From: Streptomyces sp. NRRL S-337 | Lineage (GTDB): Bacteria > Actinomycetota > Actinomycetes > Streptomycetales > Streptomycetaceae | Length of the DNA stretch: 64,000 nucleotides | NCBI RefSeq assembly: GCF_000720175.1 | Contig: NZ_JOIX01000010.1 | Span: forward strand, 84,122-148,121 | Direction: 5' to 3' | The notes under the pieces: model-generated | What the model was told of the DNA's origin: nothing | What the model saw: the letters and a program-made list of their open reading frames with translations, nothing else | Database searches by the model: none | Shown here: positions 1 through 8,306 of the stretch, in pieces | How positions within the stretch are numbered: the stretch's first letter is position 1 | How the letters are laid out: the number at the start of each line of letters is the position of its first letter | Position numbers and translations under genes: made by a program

Positions 1-269
1 ACGTCCTCGCCGTCCTCTGGGGCGCCGGCATGATCGTCAACCTCGCCTGGCCCCGCGACGCCGTCTACAACGCCACCCCGCCGCACCACTGGTACCTGCG
101 CTACGGAGCCGTGCTGTTCGTCGGCGCCGTCGCCGTCGGCGGCTTCGCCTACTACTGGTGCGTCCAACGGCACCGCACCGGCGTCCTCGCCGAACACGCC
201 GCCACCACCGACCACACCGCGACCGGCACCACCGGCACCACCGACCCCCACCTCACCGCCACCGACTGA
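1..269 (+). CDS. C-terminal end of an amino-acid/amine permease (partial)
   Basis: The reading frame (codons from base 3) is open to the window edge, so only the last ~88 residues are present. Two hydrophobic stretches are visible, one around VLAVLWGAGMIVNL and one around the WYLRYGAVLFVGAVAVGG segment, followed by a charged tail rich in Thr and His. This matches the last membrane helices and cytoplasmic tail of APC-type permeases, but too little remains to name the substrate. It ends 28 bases before the choline oxidase gene on the same strand, so it may supply choline or another amine to that enzyme. The function is inferred from context; that it is the membrane-protein end of a gene is directly visible. 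Confidence 0.6.
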   Translation, partial: VLAVLWGAGMIVNLAWPRDAVYNATPPHHWYLRYGAVLFVGAVAVGGFAYYWCVQRHRTGVLAEHAATTDHTATGTTGTTDPHLTATD

Positions 270-297
270 CCGCCCTGCCCCGGGAGGACAACACCCC

Positions 298-1863
298 ATG
301 GAAAACGCGGAGTTCGACTACGTCGTCGTCGGCGGCGGCACCGCGGGAAACGTCGTCGCCGCCCGCCTCAGCGAGGACCCCACCGTCACCGTCTGCGTCC
401 TCGAAGCCGGACCCAGCGACGTCGGCGACGACAACATCCTGCGCCTGGAACGCTGGATGGCACTGCTGGAATCCGGCTACGACTGGGACTACCCGGTCGA
501 ACCCCAGGAGAACGGCAACAGCTTCATGCGGCACGCCCGCGCCAAGGTCCTCGGCGGCTGCTCCTCGCACAACTCCTGCATCGCCTTCTGGGCACCCGCC
601 GAGGACCTCGACGGCTGGGAAGCGGGCGGCGCCACCGGCTGGGGCGCCCGCGACACCTTCCCGCTCTACCGCCGCCTGGAGAACAACGACGCGCCCGGCG
701 ACCACCACGGCCGCACCGGCCCGGTCACCCTGCGCACCATCAAACCCACCGACCCCTGCGGCACCGCCCTCCTCGAAGCCTGCGCCCAGAACGGCATCCC
801 CACCACACCCTTCAACACCGGCCGCACCGTCCTCCGCGGCGCCCACTGGTTCCAGATCAACTCCGACGAGAACAACATCCGCCAGTCCTCCTCGGTCGCC
901 TACCTGCACCCCGTCATGGGCAACCGCCCCAACCTCACCGTACGCACCGGCATCCGCGCCAAACACCTCCTCATCGACGACGACCGGCGCTGCACCGGCG
1001 TCGCCTACCTCGACCCCGACCTGCTCCACACCCGCACCGTCCGCGCCCGCCGCGAAACCATCGTCTCCTGCGGCTCCATCGACACCCCCAAACTGCTGAT
1101 GCTCTCCGGCATCGGCCCCGCCGACCACCTCCGCGACATCGGCATCGACGTCCGCGTCCACTCACCCGGCGTCGGCGAGAACCTCCAGGACCACCCCGAG
1201 GGCGTCATCATGTGGCAGGCGAAACAGCCCATGGTCACCGCCTCCAACCAGTGGTGGGAGATCGGCATCTTCGCCGACACCGAACCCGGCCTCGACCGCC
1301 CGGACCTGATGTTCCACTACGGCTCGGTGCCCTTCGACCTGAACACCGCCCGGCACGGCTACCCCACCTCCGAGAACGCCTTCTGTCTCACCCCGAACGT
1401 CACCCGCGCCCGCTCCCGCGGCACCGTCCGGCTCCGCACCCGCGACTTCCGCGACAAGCCCAGGGTCGACCCGCGCTACTTCACCCACGAGCACGACATC
1501 CGGGTCATGACCCACGGCCTGCGGCTGGCCCGGGAGATCGCCGCCCGCCCCGCCCTCGCCGACTGGACCGGCGCCGAACTCGCCCCCGGCCCCGACGTCC
1601 ACACCGACGACGAACTCCTCGACTACATCCGCACCACCCACAACACCGTCTACCACCCCTCCTGCACGGTGAAGATGGGCGCCGCCGACGACGCCATGGC
1701 ACCCCTCGACGCCCGGCTGCGGGTCAAGGGCGTCACGGGCCTCCGGGTCGCGGACGGCTCGGTCATGCCCGAACTCGTCACCGTCAACCCCTGCATCACC
1801 ACCATGATGATCGGCGAGAAGTGCGCGGACATGGTGCGGGAGGACGCGGGCCGAAACCCTTGA
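298..1863 (+). CDS. codA: Choline oxidase (GMC oxidoreductase)
   Basis: A 521-residue FAD-dependent GMC oxidoreductase expected to oxidise choline via betaine aldehyde to the osmoprotectant glycine betaine, producing H2O2. The N-terminal dinucleotide-binding motif is VVGGGTAGNVVAARL. The segment FMRHARAKVLGGCSSHNS is nearly identical to the region of Arthrobacter choline oxidase that carries the covalently flavinylated His, and YDWDYPVEPQENGNS also matches. Near the C-terminus, NTVYHPSCTV carries the catalytic His and VTVNPCIT keeps the Asn of the active-site pair; the residue after Pro is Cys where the Arthrobacter enzyme has Asn. The start has GGGAGGA nine bases upstream. Length and motif order fit a full-length enzyme. 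The preceding permease is a plausible amine importer; no betaine aldehyde dehydrogenase gene is visible here. Confidence 0.93.
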   Translation: MENAEFDYVVVGGGTAGNVVAARLSEDPTVTVCVLEAGPSDVGDDNILRLERWMALLESGYDWDYPVEPQENGNSFMRHARAKVLGGCSSHNSCIAFWAPAEDLDGWEAGGATGWGARDTFPLYRRLENNDAPGDHHGRTGPVTLRTIKPTDPCGTALLEACAQNGIPTTPFNTGRTVLRGAHWFQINSDENNIRQSSSVAYLHPVMGNRPNLTVRTGIRAKHLLIDDDRRCTGVAYLDPDLLHTRTVRARRETIVSCGSIDTPKLLMLSGIGPADHLRDIGIDVRVHSPGVGENLQDHPEGVIMWQAKQPMVTASNQWWEIGIFADTEPGLDRPDLMFHYGSVPFDLNTARHGYPTSENAFCLTPNVTRARSRGTVRLRTRDFRDKPRVDPRYFTHEHDIRVMTHGLRLAREIAARPALADWTGAELAPGPDVHTDDELLDYIRTTHNTVYHPSCTVKMGAADDAMAPLDARLRVKGVTGLRVADGSVMPELVTVNPCITTMMIGEKCADMVREDAGRNP

Positions 1864-1879
1864 CGGGCACCAGGAACGT

Positions 1880-1895
1880 ATGAAGAGGTCTTCAT
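1880..1895. promoter_or_regulatory. Candidate ArsR/SmtB-family operator before nmtR
   Basis: ATGAAGA-GG-TCTTCAT is a perfect 7-bp inverted repeat with a 2-bp spacer. It has the TGAA-N6-TTCA core typical of SmtB/CzrA-type operators. It lies 22 bases before the start codon of the NmtR-like gene and just upstream of a TAGGAT box (1906-1911) that could be a -10 element for a leaderless transcript; the overlapping AGGA could alternatively be a Shine-Dalgarno. Autoregulation by the adjacent repressor is inferred. Confidence 0.6.
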
Positions 1896-1917
1896 GTCCC
1901 CTCGCTAGGATGGCCCC

Positions 1918-2292
1918 ATGGGCCACGGAATGGACGACAAAAGCACCACCACCACCCGCGAACGACTTGACGCCGTAGGCGCCGCCGACGTCGCCGCCAC
2001 CCTCCAGGCCCTCTCCACCCCCTCCCGGCTACGCATCCTCGCCCGCCTCCAGGAAGGCCCCTGCGCCGTCGGCGACCTCGCCACCGCCGTCGGCATGGAA
2101 CAGTCCGCCTGCTCGCACCAGCTCCGCCTGCTCCGCAACCTCGGCCTCGTCACCGGCGAACGCAACGGCCGCTCCATCGTCTACGCCCTCTACGACCACC
2201 ACGTCGCCGAACTCCTCGACCAAGCCCTCTACCACGTCGAACACCTGCGACTGGGGCTGCATGACGGTTCGTCAACTGCTGCGGTGCGATGA
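1918..2292 (+). CDS. nmtR: NmtR-like Ni(II)/Co(II)-sensing ArsR-family repressor
   Basis: A 124-residue winged-helix ArsR/SmtB repressor, expected to release DNA on binding Ni or Co. The HTH lies around residues 52-80 (VGDLATAVGMEQSACSHQLR). The helix-5 metal site is intact as Asp93, His95, His106 and His109, with the D-x-H-x10-H-x2-H spacing of CzrA/NmtR. The protein begins Met-Gly-His-Gly, as in Mycobacterium tuberculosis NmtR, where the N-terminal Gly2/His3 take part in nickel coordination. This supports the start at 1918 over the internal ATG at 1930. The rest of the sequence also resembles NmtR closely (ALSTPSRL, RNLGLV, RSIVYALYD). No P-type ATPase effluxer, the usual NmtR target, is adjacent. 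A candidate operator sits at 1880-1895. Confidence 0.88.
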   Translation: MGHGMDDKSTTTTRERLDAVGAADVAATLQALSTPSRLRILARLQEGPCAVGDLATAVGMEQSACSHQLRLLRNLGLVTGERNGRSIVYALYDHHVAELLDQALYHVEHLRLGLHDGSSTAAVR

Positions 2293-2365
2293 GGAGATGA
2301 GGAAATGGGGCGCTTGGGGCGCTTGCGGGTGACGGAAGGGTGGCTCAGGCCTCGGCTGGGGTTGG

Positions 2366-2416
2366 GTGAGGGGTTGGGGGTGAGGAGTGAGGGGTGAGGG
2401 GTGAGGGGTGAGGGGG
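2366..2416. repeat. GTGAGGG-type short tandem repeat
   Basis: A run of imperfect 7-8-bp units (GTGAGGG/GTGAGGGG) lies downstream of nmtR. It is non-coding, with no obvious terminator hairpin. Together with the next repeat it fills the ~300-bp gap between the convergent nmtR and amidase genes. Confidence 0.7.
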
Positions 2417-2490
2417 TGGCGGCCGTGGGTCCCTGGCCTGGCAGCCGCCCCCGGCGAGGGGCGGGAGGCGGCTGCCACACCTACCGATCC

Positions 2491-2580
2491 GCTACCGATC
2501 CGCGACCTGCTGCGGATTCACGATCTGCTACCGATCCGCGACCTGCTGCGGATTCACGATCTGCTACCGGTCCGCGACCT
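2491..2580. repeat. 36-bp direct tandem repeat, 2.5 copies
   Basis: The unit beginning GCTACCGATCCGCGACCTGC occurs at 2491-2526 and 2527-2562 with no differences, then as a half copy at 2563-2580. It ends 15 bases before the amidase stop codon. The unit contains GCGGATTCACGATCT. Identical adjacent copies imply recent expansion or homogenisation. Confidence 0.85.
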
Positions 2581-2594
2581 GCTACTGACCCGCG

Positions 2595-3389
2595 CTACAG
2601 CCGGCGGTTGTCCAGCACCGCGACCGCCCGCCGCACCCGCGCCGTCTCCTCCGTATCCAGCTGCGCCACCAACAGCTCGGGCGCACCGCCCAGTTGGGCC
2701 CGCACCGTGCCGTCCGGACCGACCAGCGCACTGCGCCCCACACCGGTCGGCGCCTTCGTCGGCACCTCCGGGTCGGCCTGCGGGTCCGGCGCGGCCTGGC
2801 CGACGGCCGCCAGCCACACCGTCGCATCCAGCGCGCGGGCCCGTACCAGCAGATCCCACTGCGCACGCTTGCCCGGGCCCGCACCCCAGGAAGCGGGCAG
2901 CACCGACACCGTCGCCCCGGCATCCGCATGCGCCCGGAAAAGCTCCGGGAACCGCAGGTCGTAGCAGGTCGCCAGGCCCACCCGGACGCCCTCCACATCG
3001 ATGGTCACCACCCGGCTGCCCGCGGCCACCGTGTCGGACTCCCGGAACCCGAACGCGTCATACAGATGGATCTTGTCGTACGACTCCTCGACCCCGGGCC
3101 CGGTCGCCAGCAGCGTATTGGCGACCCGCCCCTCAGGCGCCGGGGTGAACATGCCCACCACCACCGTCACCCCCGTCTCCCGGGCCACCGCACGCACGCC
3201 CTCGGCCCACGGCCCGTCCAGCGGCTCCGCCACCGGCCCCAGCGGCACCCCGAACCGCACCATGGACGCCTCGGGCAACACCGCCAGCCGCGCCCCCTCC
3301 CGCGCTGCCCGCCGCACGTGGTCCTGCACCGCCGCGAGGTTCTCCTTCGGCTCGGTCGACGCCGTCATCTGGCACAGCGCGATACGCAT
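2595..3389 (-). CDS. Carbon-nitrogen hydrolase (nitrilase superfamily amidase)
   Basis: A 264-residue cytoplasmic amidase of the nitrilase superfamily. The catalytic triad is visible as Glu40 (AVLPEAS), Lys106 (YDKIHLYDAF) and Cys142 (LATCYDLRFPE). The DAFGFRES stretch resembles the Nit1/Nit2 (omega-amidase, deaminated-glutathione amidase) branch rather than true nitrilases. The start is the ATG at 3389, preceded by GGAGAGAGGG; the frame stays open about 40 codons further upstream, but that segment lacks homology-like sequence and a ribosome site. The gene is monocistronic, with aspA upstream on the same strand after a ~380-bp gap. The exact amide substrate cannot be read from the sequence. 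Confidence 0.85.
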   Translation of the reverse strand: MRIALCQMTASTEPKENLAAVQDHVRRAAREGARLAVLPEASMVRFGVPLGPVAEPLDGPWAEGVRAVARETGVTVVVGMFTPAPEGRVANTLLATGPGVEESYDKIHLYDAFGFRESDTVAAGSRVVTIDVEGVRVGLATCYDLRFPELFRAHADAGATVSVLPASWGAGPGKRAQWDLLVRARALDATVWLAAVGQAAPDPQADPEVPTKAPTGVGRSALVGPDGTVRAQLGGAPELLVAQLDTEETARVRRAVAVLDNRRL

Positions 3390-3483
3390 GTGATCCCTCT
3401 CTCCGACTCTCCGAAGCATCTCGTGTACGGAGCCCCGCAGGACCCCTGTACACGATTCTGATCCACTCACCCGAGGAGCGCGG

Positions 3484-3566
3484 TTCCGGGACGGGGTTAT
3501 TCCGGGCACGGGTCATTCCGGGTATGGGGTTATGCCGGGTATGAGGTTCCGGGTGCCGGGCGGGCC
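3484..3566. repeat. Degenerate ~17-bp repeats in the amidase upstream region
   Basis: Four to five imperfect copies of a unit like GGGTTATTCCGGGTAT lie in the 379-bp gap between the amidase start and the aspA stop. A second patch near 3709-3775 repeats GTCACCGTGGGTGTC-like units. No gene is seen in the gap; the amidase promoter must lie here, but no clear -35/-10 pair stands out. Confidence 0.6.
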
Positions 3567-3768
3567 GGCACCCGAAATGGGCGGCACTCCGTGGTGTGAC
3601 CGCGGCCCGTGGTGTGGCCGCGGCCGGCGAGCGACCGTACGGGTGTCGACGCCGACGCCGACGGGCCGGGAAGGTCAGGCTGTGCTGGCCTGACTGGTTC
3701 CCGTCGCCGTCGTCGTCGCCGTGGGTGTCACCGTGGGCGTAGCCGTGGTCGTCACCGTGGGTGTCGTC

Positions 3769-5181
3769 TCACAGTCGTCCCGTGCCCGCCACTTCCTCCG
3801 GCCGCAGCAGAGCGGCGAGCCGCTCGGCGGGCAACAGGCCCTGCTCCAGCACGAGTTCGGCGACTCCGCGCCCGGTGACGAGGGCTTCCTGAGCGATCGC
3901 GGTTGCCGCCGTGTACCCGATGTGCGGGTTGAGCGCGGTGACCAGCCCGATCGAATTCTCCACGCTCGCCCGGAGCGTTTCGGTGTTCGCGGTGATCCCG
4001 TCCACGCAGCGCTCGGCGAGCGTCCGGCACGCGGCCCCGAGGTGGGTGATGCTTTCGGAGAGCGAGTGCAGGATGATCGGCTCGAACGCGTTGAGCTGGA
4101 GCTGCCCCGCCTCGGCGGCCATCGTGATCGTGACGTCGTTCCCGATCACCTCGAACGCGACCTGGTTGACGACCTCCGGGATCACCGGGTTGACCTTGCC
4201 CGGCATGATGCTCGAACCAGCCTGTACCGGCGGCAGGTTGAGCTCCGCCAGGCCCGCCCGCGGCCCGGACGACAGCAGCCGCAGGTCGTTGCAGCTCTTG
4301 GAGAGCTTGACGGCGATCCGCTTCAGCACGCCGGAGAGATGAACGAACGCCCCGCAGTCCTGCGTCGCCTCGACGAGATTGGCCGCGGTCACCAGCGGCA
4401 GCCCGGTGATGGCCGCCAGGTGCCCGCGAGCCGCCTCGGCGTACCCCCGGGGCGCGTTGAGGCCCGTACCGATGGCCGTCGCACCGAGATTGATCTCGTG
4501 GATGAGCAGCACCGCCTCCGCCAGCCGGCTCTGGTCCTCCTCCAGCATCACCGCATACGCGGAGAACTCCTGCCCCAGCGTCATCGGCACCGCATCCTGG
4601 AGCTGCGTCCGCCCCATCTTCAGCACATCGCGGAACTCCTCAGCCTTGGCGGCAAAGCTCGCCCGCAACACACCCATCGCATCGACCAGCTCCCGCACCG
4701 CCATGATCGTGGCGACCTTGACCGCGGTCGGGTACACATCATTCGTCGACTGCCCAAGATTGACATGCTCGTTCGGGTGCAGTCGGACGTAATCGCCCTT
4801 TGCATGCCCGAGGATCTCCAACGCCCGGTTGGCGATCACCTCATTGGCATTCATGTTCGTCGAGGTCCCAGCACCCCCCTGAATCACGTCAACCACGAAC
4901 TGCTCATGCAGCCGTCCCTCCACCCGAATCTCGCGACAGGCAGCAACAATCGCCTCCGCCCGCTCCCGATCGAGCAGCCCCAGATCCTGGTTGGCCCGCG
5001 CCGCAGCCTCCTTGACGGCAGCCAGCGCACTGATCAGATGCGGATAGGCAGAGATCGCCATCCCACTGATCGGAAAGTTCTCCACGGCCCGCAACGTATG
5101 CACGCCCCAGTAGGCCTCAACGGGTATCTCCCGATCCCCCAACAGATCGTGTTCCCAACGATGATCAGTAGCAGCAGTCAC
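3769..5181 (-). CDS. aspA: Aspartate ammonia-lyase
   Basis: A 470-residue member of the fumarase/aspartase superfamily; it deaminates L-aspartate to fumarate and ammonium as a cytosolic tetramer. The superfamily signature GSSIMPGKVNP (322-332) and the GTSTNMNANEV (~105-115) and NLGQSTNDVYP (~141-151) boxes are all present. Length equals the usual aspartase length. I chose the GTG at 5181 because AAGGA stands seven bases upstream and the protein then begins close to the conserved WEHDLLG...VEAYWG segment. The same frame runs open to 5499, but that extra N-terminus is low-complexity and repeat-encoded. With the nearby asparaginase it would form an Asn-to-Asp-to-fumarate route. Confidence 0.92.
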   Translation of the reverse strand: MTAATDHRWEHDLLGDREIPVEAYWGVHTLRAVENFPISGMAISAYPHLISALAAVKEAAARANQDLGLLDRERAEAIVAACREIRVEGRLHEQFVVDVIQGGAGTSTNMNANEVIANRALEILGHAKGDYVRLHPNEHVNLGQSTNDVYPTAVKVATIMAVRELVDAMGVLRASFAAKAEEFRDVLKMGRTQLQDAVPMTLGQEFSAYAVMLEEDQSRLAEAVLLIHEINLGATAIGTGLNAPRGYAEAARGHLAAITGLPLVTAANLVEATQDCGAFVHLSGVLKRIAVKLSKSCNDLRLLSSGPRAGLAELNLPPVQAGSSIMPGKVNPVIPEVVNQVAFEVIGNDVTITMAAEAGQLQLNAFEPIILHSLSESITHLGAACRTLAERCVDGITANTETLRASVENSIGLVTALNPHIGYTAATAIAQEALVTGRGVAELVLEQGLLPAERLAALLRPEEVAGTGRL

Positions 5182-5280
5182 GAAAACGTCCTTCGACGAA
5201 GTGGAATGAGGGAAGGGACAGGAAGGGAAGGGGAAGGGAACGGGAACACCAGCAGCAACGCCCCCACGAAGAGCCCCGAG

Positions 5281-5368
5281 CCCCGGGATACCTGCCGAGA
5301 CCCGAGGCGGGGGGACCTGGCGAGCCCCGAGGCGCGAGCCCCGAGATACCTGGCGTGACCCGAGGCGC
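5281..5368. repeat. Direct repeats upstream of aspA
   Basis: Two ~30-bp copies (5281-5310 and 5339-5368), both containing ATACCTG and ending GACCCGAGGCG, are 58 bp apart. A purine-rich run (GGGAAGGG units) lies at about 5210-5250. The 372-bp gap 5182-5553 holds these repeats and presumably the aspA promoter; no gene is visible in it. Confidence 0.6.
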
Positions 5369-5553
5369 AAGCCTGAGGCCTCAGCCATGAAGGACCCCGA
5401 CACATTCATCACACAGAGTGACCGAGTCGGGAACCAATCACGCTCTGTAATCGTTGCCGGGGTATGAGGAGGCGTCAGGAGGCAGGAAGCGGGCGGCAAA
5501 GAGAGGACGGGGAGCGGACGGCAAAGGGACAGGGGGCAGCGTCTAGGAAGCGT

Positions 5554-6657
5554 CTAGGGAACGGAGTTGCAGGGGGAAGCAGGAGCGGAAGCAGAAGCAG
5601 GAGCCGGAGCAGAAGCAGGAGCGGAAACGGGCATAGACAGGGCCCCCGCCGCCCGCAGCGCCCCGACCGGTGCGCCGCCCCCGATGACCGGTGTGGTGGC
5701 GAAGTCGGCGAGGACGTCCGGATCAATACCGCAGCGCGCCAGGGCGGCCGCCGTCACGGGCATCCGGGCGCGGTCGGCGCCGTCGGCTATCTTCACGCCG
5801 ACCGCCCGCCCGTCCGGTAGCGCGGCGATCTGAACGCCCTCGAATCCGTCCTTGGCGAGCAGCCCGGGGACCGCGCGCACCAGCCGGGCGGTGTCCCGGT
5901 CGGCACCGGAGACCATCTCGGGGTGGGTACGCATGGCGTGCGCGACCCGGCCCTCGTGGGTGTCGGGGGCTGCCGTCCCGAGCCGGGCGGCGGCCCGGGT
6001 CAGGCCGTGCAGGGAGACCGCGAAGAGCGGGGCGCCGCAGCCGTCGACGGTGACACGGGCGATGCGCTGGCCGGTGAGGTCCTCGACCGTCGAGGCGATC
6101 TCCCGCTGGAGCGGGTGGTCCGGGTCGAGGTAGGTGTCCGGTCGCCAGCCACGAGCCAGGACCGTCAGCAGCATGGCGGCGTGCTTGCCCGAGCAGTTCT
6201 GCGTGAGGCGGGTGGGGCCCAGGCCGCGGCGGAGCCACTCGTCGCGTTCGGCGGGGCCGTACGGCAGGTCCGGGACATTGCGCAGGGCGTCGTCGGTCAG
6301 GCCGGCGGTGGCGAGCATGCGACGGGCGGTCGCCAGGTGGCGTTCGTCGCCGGAGTGGCTGGCGGCGGCGAGGGCCAGCGCCTCGTCGTCCAGGGGCGGC
6401 AGGCCCGCGCGGAGCAGGCCGACGGCCTGGAGCGGTTTGAGGGCCGAGCGCGGGTAGAAGGCGGCCTCGATGTCGCCGGCCTGGAACTGCACGCTCCCGT
6501 CGGCCGCCAGCACCACGACCGAGCCGTGATGGACGCCCTCGATGATGCCTCCGCGCACCACATGGGCGAGGGGGGCGTGGGCGGGTTCACGGATCTCGGG
6601 CGGGTTGGACACCTCGGCCGGGTTCGACGCTGCGTTGGCCCTCATCATCGACCTCAT
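5554..6657 (-). CDS. L-asparaginase, Rhizobium etli ReAV type (Asparaginase_II family)
   Basis: A 367-residue asparaginase unrelated to the E. coli AnsA/AnsB fold; it hydrolyses L-Asn to L-Asp and ammonia. Family hallmarks are the Ser71-x-x-Lys74 pair (YPRSALKPLQ), the SHSGDERH segment with Ser102, the zinc-type ligands Cys155/Lys158 (NCSGKHAAM) and Cys207 (DGCGAP), and the late AKDGFEGV lysine. The ATG at 6657 has GAGGA five bases upstream; a longer frame reaches a GTG at 6798 that overlaps the regulator's stop (GTGA) but encodes a Ser/Pro-rich leader. After the family's normal end (PVGALRAAGAL) there is an odd ~27-residue Ala/Ser/Pro tail encoded by degenerate GGAGCAGAAGC-like repeats. It is last in an operon with a GNAT and a FadR-type regulator. 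Confidence 0.85.
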   Translation of the reverse strand: MRSMMRANAASNPAEVSNPPEIREPAHAPLAHVVRGGIIEGVHHGSVVVLAADGSVQFQAGDIEAAFYPRSALKPLQAVGLLRAGLPPLDDEALALAAASHSGDERHLATARRMLATAGLTDDALRNVPDLPYGPAERDEWLRRGLGPTRLTQNCSGKHAAMLLTVLARGWRPDTYLDPDHPLQREIASTVEDLTGQRIARVTVDGCGAPLFAVSLHGLTRAAARLGTAAPDTHEGRVAHAMRTHPEMVSGADRDTARLVRAVPGLLAKDGFEGVQIAALPDGRAVGVKIADGADRARMPVTAAALARCGIDPDVLADFATTPVIGGGAPVGALRAAGALSMPVSAPASAPAPASASAPASPCNSVP

Positions 6658-6794
6658 TGCCTTCCTCGGCGGCGCCATGGCGCCCGCGGGTGACGGTTCG
6701 CTGGTGGGTGACGAGCCGGGTGAAGGGGCGGCGGGCAGTTGGCGTTCCTTTGAGGGCTCGCTGGTGGGGGACGGCTCGTGGAGGGGGTGCTTGG

Positions 6795-7652
6795 TCACGG
6801 CTGGGGCTCGGGTTTCGGGGTGGGGGCCGCGCCGGGGGCGGGGGCGGGGGAGGGGCTGGGGGCGGCGGCGACGATTTGGGTGAGGGTGGTTTCCACGCGG
6901 GTGAGGTGGTGGGCCATGGCTTGTTCGGCGTCGGGGGCGGAATTGTCGATGAGGGCCTCGACGATGGCGCGGTGTTCGCGGTTGGACTGCTCGCGGCGGC
7001 CGCCGAGCTCGTTGAGGAACGCCGACTGGCGGGCCAGGGCGTCGCGGATCTCCTCGATGACGCGGCGGAAGACCGGGTTGCGGGCGGCCTGGGCGACCGC
7101 AAGGTGGAAGAGGGTGTCCATGGCCACCCAGGCGGTGGTGTCGGTCTCCCGTTCCATCCGCTCCAGCAGGTGGGTGAGGTGGTCGAGGTCCTCCGGGGTA
7201 CGGCGCTGCGCCGCGTATCCGGCGACCGGGATCTCCACATGGCGGCGGACCTCCAGGAGGTCGCTCGCCGCGTAGTCACCGAAGGTGGGGTCGGCCACCG
7301 CGCCGCCGGAGACGACGAAGGTGCCCTTGCCGGTGCGCGAGACGGTGAGCCCCATGGTCTGCAGGGCGCGCAGGGCCTCGCGGAGTACGGGGCGGCTCAC
7401 CTCCAGGCGGCGGCAGAGTTCCGCCTCCGAGGGCAGCTTGTCGCCGACCGCGTACTCGCCCCGTTCGATGGCGCCGCGCAGATGGTGCAGGACCGCTTCC
7501 ATCGCGCTGACGCGGCGGGGCACACCACCGGATGCGATGGGCCCCCCGGGACCGCCGGAAGCGCCGGACGCACCAGGACCACCGGCACTGGAACTGCCGG
7601 AAGCGTCGGTCCCGGCGGAGGCTGTCTGGCTGTCTGACAGGTTTGGGGTCAC
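6795..7652 (-). CDS. FadR-type GntR-family regulator (FCD domain)
   Basis: A regulator of about 285 residues. The N-terminal ~45 residues are Gly/Ser/Pro-rich, then comes a GntR winged helix (LPSEAELCRRLEVSRPVLREALRALQTMGL, then the wing TGKGTFV), then an all-helical FCD ligand domain with His residues at FHLAVAQAARNP, EHRAIVEAL and MAHHL that would hold the metal/ligand. The C-terminus is Pro/Ala-rich. GTG 7652 is preceded by AGGA seven bases away; a TTG at 7688 overlaps the stop of the upstream GNAT gene and is an alternative. It sits between GNAT and asparaginase genes with overlapping ends, so it probably controls asparagine/aspartate use in response to an organic acid. The ligand is not known. 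Confidence 0.85.
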   Translation of the reverse strand: MTPNLSDSQTASAGTDASGSSSAGGPGASGASGGPGGPIASGGVPRRVSAMEAVLHHLRGAIERGEYAVGDKLPSEAELCRRLEVSRPVLREALRALQTMGLTVSRTGKGTFVVSGGAVADPTFGDYAASDLLEVRRHVEIPVAGYAAQRRTPEDLDHLTHLLERMERETDTTAWVAMDTLFHLAVAQAARNPVFRRVIEEIRDALARQSAFLNELGGRREQSNREHRAIVEALIDNSAPDAEQAMAHHLTRVETTLTQIVAAAPSPSPAPAPGAAPTPKPEPQP

Positions 7653-7684
7653 GGAGGGATCCTGGGACCTGGGGGGAGGGGATG

Positions 7685-8299
7685 TCAAGGCGCGGTGGGA
7701 TGCGGAGGGTGGGTGGTGGGGTTTTCCGTGCGGAGGTCGAGCATGTAGAAGACCTTGTCGTAGCGGCGGCCGCCCATGGCGACGAAGGCGGGCAGGCGGC
7801 CGTATTCGCGGAAGCCGAGGGAGCGGTAGAGGCGGAGTGCGCGGGTGTTGTCGGCGCGGGCGTCGAGGGTGAGGACCTCGATCTTCGCCTCGCGGGCATC
7901 GGCGACCAAAGTGCTGGTCAGCGACCTGCCGATGCCGCGGCCGTGCGCCTCGGCGGCCACCGCGATCTTCACGAGGTCGGCGTGCTGGCGGTTGGTCGCC
8001 TGGGCGTAGCGCAGCCAGTACCCCAGCCCGATCAGCCGGCGGCCGAGGTAGACGGCGCGCAGTGCCGCGTCGCCGTGCCGTGTGGCTCGCAGGATCCGGG
8101 CGATGAGGTCGGCCACCTCGTCCGGCGCAGGCGGGGCGTCCCAGCCGAGGGGCGCGCCGGCGCGTACCAGGTCGGCCAGTACGCGGTGGGCCTCGGCGGG
8201 GAAGCGGGCCGCGAGATCCCGGTCTGCGGTCAGTTGCGCTGCGTCGAGCAGGGTGGGGGTCGGGTCCGTGCTGCCCCCGCCGGTCGTCGGGATGTCCAT
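7685..8299 (-). CDS. GNAT-family N-acetyltransferase
   Basis: A 204-residue protein with a C-terminal Gcn5-related acetyltransferase fold. The acetyl-CoA pyrophosphate loop is seen in IAVAAEAHGRGIGRSL (R/Q-x-x-G-x-G/A pattern), followed by TLDARADNTRALRLYRSLGF, the usual motif-B helix. The first ~60 residues are not recognisable. It is the first gene of the GNAT/FadR/asparaginase operon. The ATG at 8299 has no Shine-Dalgarno but a TAGCCT box seven bases upstream, suggesting leaderless transcription. The substrate is unknown. Confidence 0.82.
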   Translation of the reverse strand: MDIPTTGGGSTDPTPTLLDAAQLTADRDLAARFPAEAHRVLADLVRAGAPLGWDAPPAPDEVADLIARILRATRHGDAALRAVYLGRRLIGLGYWLRYAQATNRQHADLVKIAVAAEAHGRGIGRSLTSTLVADAREAKIEVLTLDARADNTRALRLYRSLGFREYGRLPAFVAMGGRRYDKVFYMLDLRTENPTTHPPHPTAP

Positions 8300-8306
8300 G
8301 ATCGGG

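Noticed and set aside
2491..2580. CRISPR-like array
   Set aside because: The units are directly adjacent with no spacers, only 2.5 copies exist, and no cas genes are near.
5182..5499. N-terminal extension of the aspartate ammonia-lyase reading frame upstream of 5181
   Set aside because: The extension is Gly/Arg/Pro-rich, encoded by direct repeats and a purine run, and unlike any aspartase N-terminus. The GTG at 5181 has a good AAGGA site.
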